DNA from: LC029 sp036676475
GTDB lineage: Bacteria > Bacillota > Bacilli > Aneurinibacillales > RAOX-1
Direction: 5' to 3'
DNA length: 64,000 bases
Assembly (NCBI GenBank): GCA_036676475.1
Contig: JAKFCU010000105.1
Span: forward strand, 1 to 64,000
The notes under the pieces were generated by a model. The model was not told the DNA's origin. It saw only the letters and a list, made by a program, of their open reading frames with translations, and ran no database searches. Below are positions 17,622 to 25,008 of the stretch, one piece after another (the stretch's first letter is position 1; each line of letters opens with the position of its first letter). A program made the translations under genes and the position numbers.

Positions 17622-17660
17622 AAAAGGGAACCTCTCCCATACGCTAGAGATGTTCCCTTT
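17622..17660 (-). terminator. Terminator downstream of prfC
   Basis: AAAGGGAACATCTCTAGCG-type arm pairs with GAGAGGTTCCCTTTT on the minus strand (AAGGGAAC/GTTCCCTTT, about 8 bp). It follows the prfC stop and the partial repeat. Confidence 0.7.
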
Positions 17661-17665
17661 GGTTT

Positions 17666-17694
17666 AAAAGTATTATACGCTAGTAGCTTTCTTA
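17666..17694 (-). repeat. 51-nt repeat, internally deleted copy that supplies the prfC stop
   Basis: On the minus strand it reads taagaaagctactagcg then tataatactttt, so about 20 nt of the centre are missing. Its first three bases (TAA, 17692-17694) are the stop codon of prfC. Confidence 0.8.
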
Positions 17695-19290
17695 CAATTT
17701 ATTTGGGCTATCTATAAATTGAAGATCAGGATATTTTTCCTGTGCCCAGCGCAAACCAAATTCATTTTGGAATAACGCGACAAAACGATCTTCCTTATCC
17801 AATACAACCGTATTACTTCCATTTACAAACTTCTCTACTTGGTCTTTTGGACCCGAAATCCACCGTGCATTCTCAAACCCTAAACGCTGAAGTTGGATAT
17901 CTACTCCGTATTCAGCCTTCATTCTGTGTTCAAATACTTCATACTGAAGGACACCCACAACACCTAAGATCATTTCGTCGATTCCTGTACGATACGTTTT
18001 AAATACTTGGATCGCACCTTCTTCGGTCAATTGGTCGACACCTTTGTGAAATTGCTTATATTTCATAGCATCCTTAACCATCACTTTAGAAAAATGCTCT
18101 GGGGCAAAATGCGGCATCTCATCAAAGGTGAAAGCTTCTCCCTCACAAAGGGTATCCCCGATCTGAAAGATACCTGGATCGTACAAACCGATTATATCCC
18201 CTGGAAAAGCATCTTCAATGATTTCTCGATCCTGAGCAAAGAACTGCTGCGGTTGTGAAAGCTTGATGGTTTTCCCTGTCCGGACATGCTGCACCGGCAT
18301 ACCTCGTTCAAAATGTCCGGAACAAATCCGCAAAAACGCAATTCGATCTCGGTGAGCTGGGTTCATGTTCGCTTGAATTTTAAATACGTATCCAGAGAAT
18401 TGCGAACGACTAGGTTCAATCGACCCTAGATCTCCCTTACGTGAAGCAGGAGGCGGAGCTAGCTTCAGAAAATTATCCAAAAACGTTTGAACCCCGAAAT
18501 TGTTGATCGCACTTCCAAAGAAAACAGGAGTCAGTTCACCCTTCTGCACTCGCTCCATATCAAAAGGATCACCAGCCACGTCAAGTAGCTCAATATCCTC
18601 CATAACCTTTTCATAAAGATGTTCGCCCAATAGCCCGATCAAAGCCTCTCGGTTCCCCTCCACCACTTCCACTTCATCCTTTTCATGGTAGTGACCATGG
18701 CGATAGAGCTCCACTTGATTCCCGTTTCGATTATAAACCCCTTTAAAATCTTGCCCCATTCCGATTGGCCAGTTCATCGGGCAAGAACGGATGCCTAAAA
18801 TCTCTTCCAGTTCTTCTAAAAGATCGAGGGGTTCTCTACCTTCACGGTCTAATTTATTCACAAAGGTGAAAATAGGAATTCCTCTCATCCGACAAACCGC
18901 AAACAGCTTCTTGGTCTGCGTCTCTACCCCTTTCGCGGCATCAATCAGCATCACAGCACTATCTGCAGCCGTGAGTGTACGGTACGTATCTTCACTAAAA
19001 TCCTGGTGACCAGGGGTGTCTAGGATATTTACTTTTATATCATTGTACGTAAATTGCATGGCACTAGATGTAACCGAAATTCCTCTTTGCTTCTCAATTT
19101 CCATCCAGTCCGATGTCGCTGTTTTTTGCGATTTCCTCCCCTTAACAGTCCCTGCTAAACGAATCGCACCTCCAAATAGAAGAAGCTTTTCGGTCAATGT
19201 GGTTTTCCCTGCATCCGGGTGAGAGATAATCGCAAAGGTTCTGCGACGCTGGATTTCCGATTGAATTTTATTTTCACTGATCTTAGTCAT
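17692..19290 (-). CDS. prfC: Peptide chain release factor 3, 532 aa
   Basis: Translational GTPase that recycles RF1/RF2. Motifs: P-loop SHPDAGKTTLTEKL, switch II DTPGHQDFSEDT and NKLDREGR, then domain II/III typical of RF3 (DPGIFQIGDTLCEGE). Starts by family alignment and AAGGAG at the ATG of 19290 (MTKISENKIQ), not at 19344. Uncommon but not rare in Bacillales. Its stop codon is the first triplet of a dispersed repeat. Confidence 0.96.
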   Translation of the reverse strand: MTKISENKIQSEIQRRRTFAIISHPDAGKTTLTEKLLLFGGAIRLAGTVKGRKSQKTATSDWMEIEKQRGISVTSSAMQFTYNDIKVNILDTPGHQDFSEDTYRTLTAADSAVMLIDAAKGVETQTKKLFAVCRMRGIPIFTFVNKLDREGREPLDLLEELEEILGIRSCPMNWPIGMGQDFKGVYNRNGNQVELYRHGHYHEKDEVEVVEGNREALIGLLGEHLYEKVMEDIELLDVAGDPFDMERVQKGELTPVFFGSAINNFGVQTFLDNFLKLAPPPASRKGDLGSIEPSRSQFSGYVFKIQANMNPAHRDRIAFLRICSGHFERGMPVQHVRTGKTIKLSQPQQFFAQDREIIEDAFPGDIIGLYDPGIFQIGDTLCEGEAFTFDEMPHFAPEHFSKVMVKDAMKYKQFHKGVDQLTEEGAIQVFKTYRTGIDEMILGVVGVLQYEVFEHRMKAEYGVDIQLQRLGFENARWISGPKDQVEKFVNGSNTVVLDKEDRFVALFQNEFGLRWAQEKYPDLQFIDSPNKL

Positions 19291-19464
19291 AGAATTCTCC
19301 TTACATGAGTAAGTAACCGCATGTTTCACATGATATACATCCATTCATTGTACATAGATATTAGGGAAAATACAATCCTATGCGAATAAGGTATTGATTA
19401 CCATCCTAATAGAATAAGTTCATCTTTGGTTTAAATCCACAGTCATCCTTATTTTAGCAGGATT

Positions 19465-19535
19465 AATTGCAAGTATCCCAGTTAGTTAATCAACTAATTA
19501 ATTGCTAATATCCCTAGTTAGTTAATCAACTAATT
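19465..19535. promoter_or_regulatory. Two direct copies of a 16-bp palindrome
   Basis: TTAGTTAATCAACTAA occurs at 19482-19497 and 19518-19533, each within a longer direct repeat (aattgc ... tatccc ... gttagttaatc) of about 35 nt. Six-bp arms TTAGTT/AACTAA resemble operators of MarR-type repressors. It lies about 180 bp upstream of prfC and 245 bp before sspK; no regulator gene is adjacent. Confidence 0.6.
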
Positions 19536-19558
19536 AAATGTATTCATCCTATATGACT

Positions 19559-19659
19559 TAAGAAAGCTACTAGCGTAGCCTTATGCGTATAATACTTGAT
19601 CGATAAGTATAAGAAAGCTACTGGCGTAGCCTTATGCGTATAATACTTTCTGATAAGTG
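19559..19659 (+). repeat. 51-nt two-hairpin repeat, tandem pair, copy 5
   Basis: The best-preserved pair, period 51 nt (agaaag at 19561 and 19612), both with perfect GCTAC/GTAGC stems and loops tagc and tggc. In the divergent region between prfC and sspK. Confidence 0.9.
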
Positions 19660-19777
19660 GGACAAATGACTTATGTACATGATGACTTCATTGTCACCAG
19701 GTAATATCAAAAATTGCATAGTCCAACTTGGGAATGGGGATTTTAAAGGATATGAACATAGAGAGGAGTGAAGAAGC

Positions 19778-19918
19778 ATGGTTCGGAACAAAGATTCTAA
19801 TTTTCCTGGAGATCGAAGGCTTGAGGACCCCAAAGCGAAGGCCGCTCATTCATCTCAACGTCCAAACGGACAAATAGCTCCTAACCCAAAGGAGAGAATG
19901 GCAAAAGGGACGGAATAG
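19778..19918 (+). CDS. sspK: Small acid-soluble spore protein K-type, 46 aa
   Basis: Begins MVRNKDSNFPGD and contains RLEDPKAKAAHSSQRPNG and NPKERMAKG, which matches the minor spore protein SspK family (MVRNK start, RAK segment, PQERMRASG end). These are forespore-expressed proteins of unknown role in the spore core. GAGAGGAG lies 7 nt before the ATG and a terminator follows 13 nt after the stop. Identification is by recall of the Bacillus family. Confidence 0.85.
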   Translation: MVRNKDSNFPGDRRLEDPKAKAAHSSQRPNGQIAPNPKERMAKGTE

Positions 19919-19930
19919 AGACTAAACTAA

Positions 19931-19952
19931 AAGAGGCCCTTCGGGACCTCTT
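19931..19952. terminator. Bidirectional terminator between sspK and the YtkA-like gene
   Basis: AAGAGG-CCC-ttc-GGG-a-CCTCTT stem with T-rich flank; overlaps the stop of the convergent minus-strand gene. Confidence 0.7.
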
Positions 19953-20703
19953 ATTTCACCGTTAACGGCGTTGTGATATGATCATGTATTTCACCCTTTT
20001 CCAAATGGGTTTTCACCTGATATTCTCCTGCGGAAGACAAGGTTACTTTGGCCACATAATGACCCCCTTCCTTTGCTGCTGCACCCACAAACTGGTGATT
20101 CATCTCCCCGCTCTTCCAGTATTCAAACTCAACTTTTCCACCTGTTAGCGGCTGCTTATCATCAGCTAGAATATGAGCGGTAAAAGTTGTCTCTTGATTA
20201 GCCCGAACCTCTTGACCAGGCATGAAATGAATGGTGGTTCCATGGTGGTGATGCTCTACTACTTGCTTTGGTGCTTCGGTTTCCGCGGCTGGCCGTTCGA
20301 CCCCTTCCACCACAATCTGCATCTCCTTCATCGTGTGCATATCACGGGCGGTAACATGATACATGATAAAATAAGTTCCAGGATCATGGAAACGTTCCAT
20401 GATGGAATATACACCCTTCCCCTTGTTCTCTGCAGGCACTATATCGTGTTTTTCCTGGTTTTCTTTCCAAATTTCAAACTCTACCTGATTGGCATCTTCG
20501 ATCAGCTTATCCCCTTGCTTCACTTCCACTTGGATGGTTGCCACTTCCTCCGTTTTCAACAGCATAGGCTCCACATGAAATGAAACACTCAATGGTAAGG
20601 GTATTTCCGATTCAGTTGGTTTGGAAGGAGCTGGCTGCTCTGTCGAACAAGCGGTAAGAAACAAACATAAAATAGCTATGATCGTGATTCTATCTATTTT
20701 CAT
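19951..20703 (-). CDS. Lipoprotein with two YtkA/FixH-like domains, 250 aa
   Basis: Signal peptide with lipobox FLTACS, then two immunoglobulin-like YtkA domains: about 35-135 (EEVATIQVEVKQGD ... GTYFIMYHVTARDMHT) and about 150-250 (ETTFTAHILADDKQPL ... EYQVKTHLEKGEIHDH). The linker EHHHHGTTIHFMPGQ is His and Met rich and may bind copper. Such extracellular proteins are often associated with cytochrome oxidase or metal supply, but the partner is not known here. Monocistronic. Confidence 0.8.
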   Translation of the reverse strand: MKIDRITIIAILCLFLTACSTEQPAPSKPTESEIPLPLSVSFHVEPMLLKTEEVATIQVEVKQGDKLIEDANQVEFEIWKENQEKHDIVPAENKGKGVYSIMERFHDPGTYFIMYHVTARDMHTMKEMQIVVEGVERPAAETEAPKQVVEHHHHGTTIHFMPGQEVRANQETTFTAHILADDKQPLTGGKVEFEYWKSGEMNHQFVGAAAKEGGHYVAKVTLSSAGEYQVKTHLEKGEIHDHITTPLTVK

Positions 20704-20783
20704 GAGATTCGGCTCCTTTTTATTTGCATTTTATTTTCCATTTTACTTTAATCCATTTCGCCGCAAAAAGTAAAGGCAAGGCA

Positions 20784-20836
20784 AAAAAATAGAGAACAGA
20801 AGTATCTCTCATGGATACCCCCATTCCCTATTTTAT
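20784..20836 (-). terminator. Terminator of the ldcA-uspA operon
   Basis: AAAATAGGGAA arm pairs with TTCTCTATTTT, with an inner GTATC/GATAC hairpin; followed on the minus strand by a T-run. Starts within the last codons of uspA. Confidence 0.7.
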
Positions 20837-21253
20837 AACCATCACTGGAATCTTCGAGTCATGCAACACCGTTTGACTAACACTGCCCAACAATATTTCA
20901 CCCATTCTGCCCAGGCCCCTGCTCCCGATCATGATAAGATCGTAGCCCCCTTGCTCTGCAAGTTGAATAATTTCATAGGCTGGATCCCCCCAGGCTACGT
21001 CTAGCTTATACTGTATCCCTGGTAATTGAAATCTAGTCTCTGTCTCACGGATCGCCTCATGTGCTGCTTCCTCTAACAAACTCAACACATCAAAATTAGC
21101 TTCAATCAGCTTGCCCTTCGGTGGCATCGTTTTTGTAACATGGAGCAAAGTAACCGTGCAATCCGGTAAGTTTTGAGCTAGATACAGCGCTTTTTCAGCT
21201 GCTCGATCGGCATGTGCGGATCCATCAGTAGCCACAAGAATTTTTGTAAACAT
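20828..21253 (-). CDS. Universal stress protein UspA family, 141 aa
   Basis: Single Usp domain with N-terminal KILVATDGSAHADRA and the ATP-binding signature GSRGLGRMGEILLGSVS near the C-terminus. It probably binds ATP and helps in stress response. The start overlaps the last base of the LD-carboxypeptidase stop, so the two are translationally coupled. Through this operon it lies downstream of a c-di-AMP riboswitch, which is unusual for UspA and points to osmotic or envelope stress. Confidence 0.92.
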   Translation of the reverse strand: MFTKILVATDGSAHADRAAEKALYLAQNLPDCTVTLLHVTKTMPPKGKLIEANFDVLSLLEEAAHEAIRETETRFQLPGIQYKLDVAWGDPAYEIIQLAEQGGYDLIMIGSRGLGRMGEILLGSVSQTVLHDSKIPVMVIK

Positions 21254-22188
21254 TATTCCTTCACACCGCCTTCCAAAAACTCAATCCATCCTTCCGTAGC
21301 ATTCAATCTAGTATGAACCCCATAGGGAAGTGTCAGATTGGGCTGACAATGCCCGGCTTTCAACCCGTAATAAGAAGGGATTCCCAATGGTTTCACGATA
21401 TCGTTTAATATTTGTTCCATAGTGAGACTGTTTTTATATTGTTTAGGCTCATCCTCACTAAAATCAGTAAATATAATCCCTTTGGCGGATTCAAGCTTAC
21501 CAGCAAGCTTTAATTGAGTTAACATCCGGTCAATGGAATACGGCTCTTCCCCAATGTCTTCAACAAACAAAATTTTGTCCTTCGTATCGATTTCATATGG
21601 GGTTCCTAATGCAGCAACAAGAAGACAAAGATTCCCCCCAACTAGCGGCCCTTCCACTACCCCATCTGTAAGGGTGTACTGGAACATATCAAGTGGTTCA
21701 GCATATCTGCCAACAGGTCCACCATTCGTCAAATGCTGAAAAAGGGTAGGCCAGGTTAGCGGATCCATTGTCTTAGCTAGTTCAGCCACCATCGGACCAT
21801 GAAATGTAACCAATCCTGTGTTCTTATGGATGGCTACATGCAATGCTGTGATATCACTATAGCCAACAAAGATTTTCGGATTGTTCCTTATACTCTCGTA
21901 ATCAATCTTATCTAATATTCGGGGAGTACCGTAGCCTCCTCTTAAACAGAAGATGGCATCGACTTCCGAATCAGCAAACATCCGGTTTACATCTTGAGCT
22001 CTCATCTCATCAATTCCTGAAAGATAGCCATATTGTGCATTGATTGTCTCCCCTAATTTCACCCGATAGCCATACTGCATAAAAATTCCCAGTGACTTTT
22101 CCATCGTATCTTTAGGGGCAGGACTGGAAGGGGCAATGATTCCGATTGTATCCCCCAATTCCAACGCCTTAGGTTTCAATAGACTCAC
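21253..22188 (-). CDS. LD-carboxypeptidase (peptidase S66, LdcA/MccF-like), 311 aa
   Basis: Serine peptidase of family S66 that removes the terminal D-alanine from tetrapeptide stems of peptidoglycan. Motifs: GDTIGIIAPSSP at the N-terminus, CLRGGYGTPRILD, nucleophile Ser in FVGYSDITALH, and FVEDIGEEPYSIDRML with the catalytic glutamate. Cytoplasmic (no signal peptide), fitting muropeptide recycling. Starts with GTG at 22186-22188 behind AAGGAG. It is in a unit with a small protein upstream and UspA downstream, all behind the c-di-AMP riboswitch. Confidence 0.93.
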   Translation of the reverse strand: MSLLKPKALELGDTIGIIAPSSPAPKDTMEKSLGIFMQYGYRVKLGETINAQYGYLSGIDEMRAQDVNRMFADSEVDAIFCLRGGYGTPRILDKIDYESIRNNPKIFVGYSDITALHVAIHKNTGLVTFHGPMVAELAKTMDPLTWPTLFQHLTNGGPVGRYAEPLDMFQYTLTDGVVEGPLVGGNLCLLVAALGTPYEIDTKDKILFVEDIGEEPYSIDRMLTQLKLAGKLESAKGIIFTDFSEDEPKQYKNSLTMEQILNDIVKPLGIPSYYGLKAGHCQPNLTLPYGVHTRLNATEGWIEFLEGGVKE

Positions 22189-22201
22189 TATCCATCGCTC
22201 C

Positions 22202-22396
22202 TTATAGTTTACGAATGCACTTAATCTGGTTATCCATAACGGTGTTGATTTCTCCAGTCTGGAGTTTTATTTCCGCCATGCATCGATCCGGGCTAATCCA
22301 GCATAAGTAGCCCTTGATCTTCCCATTGTTTTTCGTCTGAACCTCAACCTCTTGACCAATATATTCATTTAACCGCCTTCTCATTTCCTCATTCAT
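22202..22396 (-). CDS. Small conserved-looking protein, 64 aa
   Basis: The frame reaches 22534, but the extra N-terminus is a translation of the 51-nt repeat pair (17 codons per unit, so the frame stays open). GGGGAGG before the ATG at 22396 gives MNEEMRRRLNEYIGQ, followed by EVEVQTKNNGKIKGYLCWI and EIKLQTGEINTVMDNQIKCIR, which looks like a small SH3/Sm-like beta barrel. No named family recognised. It lies 13 nt before ldcA and is the first gene behind the riboswitch. Confidence 0.7.
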   Translation of the reverse strand: MNEEMRRRLNEYIGQEVEVQTKNNGKIKGYLCWISPDRCMAEIKLQTGEINTVMDNQIKCIRKL

Positions 22397-22429
22397 GGAA
22401 AAAAAGCCTCCCCAAATTGGTAACCATTT

Positions 22430-22531
22430 TAAGAAAGCTACTTGCGTAGCTTTTTGCGTATAACACTTGACCGATAAGTGTAAGAATGCTACTAGCGTAG
22501 CCTTATTCGTATAATACTTGACCGATAAGTA
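22430..22531 (+). repeat. 51-nt two-hairpin repeat, tandem pair, copy 6
   Basis: Two units of 51 nt (22430-22480 and 22481-22531). It lies between the riboswitch terminator and the ribosome binding site of the first gene of the ldcA operon, so it would be in that mRNA leader. Confidence 0.9.
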
Positions 22532-22587
22532 CAAGAAGCATCCTACGCCCAGAGGACATCAGATGTATATTAGATCCAGAAAAAGAC

Positions 22588-22632
22588 AAAAAGAAGCCTT
22601 GAGTAGAGGGATTTCCTCTCTCGCGGCTTCTT
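22588..22632 (-). terminator. Expression-platform terminator of the c-di-AMP riboswitch
   Basis: Nested hairpin: AGAAGCC pairs with GGCTTCT and inside GAGGG pairs with CCCTC; the minus strand continues with five T residues. About 45 nt after the conserved riboswitch core and before the ldcA operon. Confidence 0.85.
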
Positions 22633-22674
22633 GAAACCCAGCAATAGCTGAATGTTTTCATGCCAAACACACGA

Positions 22675-22831
22675 CAGTGGCTGCCTCTCCCGTTACGCTT
22701 ACGAGGTTAGCTGACGGATTCGGGTATGAGAGTTACCCTACTCGATCATTTCGAGATTCACCCCATAGACTTGCAGGTAACAAGCCTGAATGGTTCCCCC
22801 GTTCCTTTTAAGGACTCAGCGATAAAGACGC
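22675..22831 (-). promoter_or_regulatory. c-di-AMP riboswitch (ydaO/yuaA type)
   Basis: The minus strand shows the conserved ydaO segments in order: cgctgagtcctt, cgggggaacca, ggggtgaatct, gagtagggta, tacccgaatcc, gtcagctaacctcgtaagcg and gggagagg. It has a sigma-A promoter upstream (22854-22882) and a terminator downstream (22588-22632), so it is a complete OFF switch: c-di-AMP binding is expected to favour termination. The controlled genes would be the 64-aa protein, ldcA and uspA. Boundaries are approximate. Confidence 0.93.
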
Positions 22832-22853
22832 TTCACATGGTTTTTATGGAGTA

Positions 22854-22882
22854 ATCTTACTCCCTCATTATGCAATTGTAAA
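22854..22882 (-). promoter_or_regulatory. Sigma-A promoter of the riboswitch transcript
   Basis: Minus-strand -35 TTTACA (22877-22882), spacer of 17 nt, -10 TAAGAT (22854-22859). It starts transcription just upstream of the riboswitch. Confidence 0.7.
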
Positions 22883-22883
22883 G

Positions 22884-22908
22884 CATAAAATAAAGGCAAT
22901 TTCGCCTT
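22884..22908. terminator. Terminator of pepA
   Basis: AAGGC/GCCTT stem with a T-rich tail on the minus strand (and a T-run on the plus strand). It separates pepA from the riboswitch promoter. Confidence 0.65.
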
Positions 22909-22950
22909 GTTTTTTACTCCTTATCCATTTAACAGGCGCTTATATCAAAT

Positions 22951-24459
22951 TTAATGGGCATGAAATCGGATAGCTAGCTGAATTAATGTACGAACGGCCA
23001 CCCCGGTAGCTCCTGCCGGATAATGCCCTTTATCCTTTGCTGTTGTAGCTGTACCCGCAATATCTAAATGTACCCATGGTGTATCCTCTGCAAAAGCTCC
23101 AATAAAAATACCGCCTTGAATGCATCCCGCTGGACGTCCGGCATCATTCTTTATATCAGCAATGTCACTTTCAATATATTCCTGATATTCTTCGAAATTC
23201 GGAAGCTGCCATACTTTCTCTCCAGCAATACGTGCAGCCTCTTTCGCTTCCGCTGCCCACTCCTCGTGATTGGTCAAAAGACCTGTTGCCGAATAACCTA
23301 GAGCAGAAATGACGGATCCTGTGAGAGTAGCCACATCCACCAGTTTGGTTGCCCCAAGGTGCTTAGCATAAGAAACGCCATCAGCCAAAATCAATCTGCC
23401 TTCTGCATCCGTATGAATGATTTCGATTGTTTTTCCAGAAAAGGAGCGGATCACATCAGCTGGCTTCAAGTTATTTCCAGCAATCATATTTTCGCAGGTG
23501 GGAACGACAGCGATGACGTTAACGTGAGGCTTTAACGTTCCAATCGCATCCATCGCAGCAATAACCGCTGCCGCACCGGCCATATCCGTTTTCATATCGC
23601 CCATATGCTCATCAGGCTTCACTTGAATTCCACCAGTATCAAAAGTAATCCCTTTTCCTACAAAGCCGATCACATCCTTACTGTCCGCAGCTCCCATATA
23701 CTTCAGGACAATCATCTTCGGCTCGTTCGTACTCGCTTGTCCGACCCCTAAGAGAGCCCCCATTCCCAGCTCTTCTAACTCTGTCTTATGTAAAACGGTG
23801 CATTCTAAATTACGTTGATGAGCAATCTGCTTAGCCCGTTCAGCTAATATGGCAGGCGTCATTTTGTTGCCAGGTTCATTCACCATGTCTCTGGCTAAAT
23901 TGGTGGCGTAGGCTCCCGCTTCCGCACGCTCCAAGCCTGCTTGAATGGCATCCCTTCTTAGCTCAGCATTAACTACCAGGATCACATCCTGAAGGGAATT
24001 AACGCCATCCTCCTTCTTCTTATAGCCGGCAAAACGGTATACCCCCAGCTTCATGCCTTCCACGATCCCCTGAATGATATCCACTGGATTCCACAGCTTT
24101 TTCTCTACATAGTAATTGGAAACGCCCATAGCCACGTTCTTGATTCCCTTTTCCTTCGCATGGCGTGCTGCAATTCCAATCGCATCCCGTACTTTCTCTA
24201 CCGTCACCTTCTCTTCTTTGCCCAAACCAATAACCAGGGTTCTTTTAGCAGGAATTTTACCCCAATTATGGAGCAACGTAATTTCTCCAAATTTACCCTT
24301 AATCTCCTTTTCTGCAATCAACTGAGACAGCCTATGCTCAAGAGCATCATCAACCGCTTTTGTATATCCCTTTACATTATCTTGTCCCTCACAGTAAGTT
24401 ACAATTAAACAGTCTGTTGCAATTGAGGAAATCATCTCAGAAGAAATTTTCACATTCAT
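22951..24459 (-). CDS. pepA: Leucyl aminopeptidase (M17), 502 aa
   Basis: Two-metal aminopeptidase. Metal and catalytic segments: VGKGITFDTGGIQVKP (metal lysine and aspartate), KTDMAGAAAV, HTDAEGRLILADGVSYA (the usual NTDAEGR with His in place of Asn) and TLTGSVISALG. Length is typical. AAGGGAGG precedes the ATG. It releases N-terminal amino acids in the cytoplasm. Its leader is 300 nt long and holds structured sequence and a cre-like box. Confidence 0.95.
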   Translation of the reverse strand: MNVKISSEMISSIATDCLIVTYCEGQDNVKGYTKAVDDALEHRLSQLIAEKEIKGKFGEITLLHNWGKIPAKRTLVIGLGKEEKVTVEKVRDAIGIAARHAKEKGIKNVAMGVSNYYVEKKLWNPVDIIQGIVEGMKLGVYRFAGYKKKEDGVNSLQDVILVVNAELRRDAIQAGLERAEAGAYATNLARDMVNEPGNKMTPAILAERAKQIAHQRNLECTVLHKTELEELGMGALLGVGQASTNEPKMIVLKYMGAADSKDVIGFVGKGITFDTGGIQVKPDEHMGDMKTDMAGAAAVIAAMDAIGTLKPHVNVIAVVPTCENMIAGNNLKPADVIRSFSGKTIEIIHTDAEGRLILADGVSYAKHLGATKLVDVATLTGSVISALGYSATGLLTNHEEWAAEAKEAARIAGEKVWQLPNFEEYQEYIESDIADIKNDAGRPAGCIQGGIFIGAFAEDTPWVHLDIAGTATTAKDKGHYPAGATGVAVRTLIQLAIRFHAH

Positions 24460-24480
24460 GTCTTCGTACCTCCCTTTATT

Positions 24481-24494
24481 TGAAAGCGATTACC
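24481..24494 (+). promoter_or_regulatory. Candidate cre box upstream of pepA
   Basis: TGAAAGCGATTACC matches 13 of 14 positions of the CcpA box TGWAANCGNTNWCA. It lies 22 nt before the pepA start codon, a roadblock-type position. Confidence 0.4.
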
Positions 24495-24587
24495 ATAATA
24501 AATTCTACCAAAAGAGATAAAGACCTCCAACACAAAGTTTAGAAGTTTCTATTAAGTAAGATACTTGCGTATTATGAATCAACAGCC

Positions 24588-24720
24588 CTTTCTTCAAGGC
24601 GTAACGTACCAGTTCTGGCCAAGTTTTCAACTTTAGCTTTTAAGATCCCTTCAGGGTTCTATATCGGGAACTGCTAACCGGAAATTCTCCGGTTAAAGCG
24701 CCCCGTCTGATTTGCGGAGT
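24588..24720 (-). other. Structured intergenic sequence in the pepA leader
   Basis: On the minus strand several small hairpins follow one another: TAACCGGAGAATTTCCGGTTA, CCCTGAAGGG, AAGTTGAAAACTT and CCAGAACTGG, with an outer CGGGG/CCCG pairing. It fits no riboswitch I know. Short open frames in it have coding-like stretches but no start and broken frames, so a relic of a mobile element is another reading. Confidence 0.45.
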
Positions 24721-24759
24721 AAACTTTTCATAGATAATCTTAGCTCCAAGGTGCTCTTT

Positions 24760-24909
24760 TTATTCTTCCTTCTTCATTTCCTTTACTGGATCAGGAAGCT
24801 CGTCAACTGTGTGTTTATACGAATATCCTTTTTTCAAATACCACATCACCATAGCAATCATACCAATACACATGATAATGACCAAGATCATGACCGTGGG
24901 AAATGACAT
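24760..24909 (-). CDS. Small membrane protein, 49 aa
   Basis: Starts MSFPTVMILVIIMCIGMI with one Met-rich transmembrane helix, then a short cytoplasmic tail YSYKHTVDELPDPVKEMKKEE. AAAGGATG precedes the ATG by 7 nt. No family recognised. The codon pattern, charged tail after the helix and ribosome binding site support expression. Confidence 0.65.
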   Translation of the reverse strand: MSFPTVMILVIIMCIGMIAMVMWYLKKGYSYKHTVDELPDPVKEMKKEE

Positions 24910-24975
24910 ATCTTATCATCCTTTCTAATTTAGCATCGGGTACCTTATTTTACTATATTCTTCATGTCTATAGTT

Positions 24976-25008
24976 AAAAGAAAAAGACATCCCACCAGGT
25001 GTGATGCC
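24976..25008 (-). terminator. Terminator of the CDF gene
   Basis: GGCATCAC arm (25001-25008) pairs with GTGGGATGTC arm (24986-24995), followed on the minus strand by T-rich sequence; starts at the stop codon of the transporter. Confidence 0.7.

Noticed and set aside
19465..19660. CRISPR-like direct repeats
   Set aside because: Repeats lie next to each other without unique spacers and no cas genes are near.
19618..19833. 71-codon minus-strand frame opposite sspK
   Set aside because: It is the antisense shadow of sspK and starts in it; sspK has the ribosome binding site and family match.
22397..22534. N-terminal extension of the 64-aa protein
   Set aside because: It is a translation of the 51-nt repeat pair (multiple of three), and a strong ribosome binding site precedes the internal ATG at 22396.
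24712..24906. 64-codon plus-strand frame
   Set aside because: Antisense to the 49-aa membrane protein gene; no ribosome binding site.
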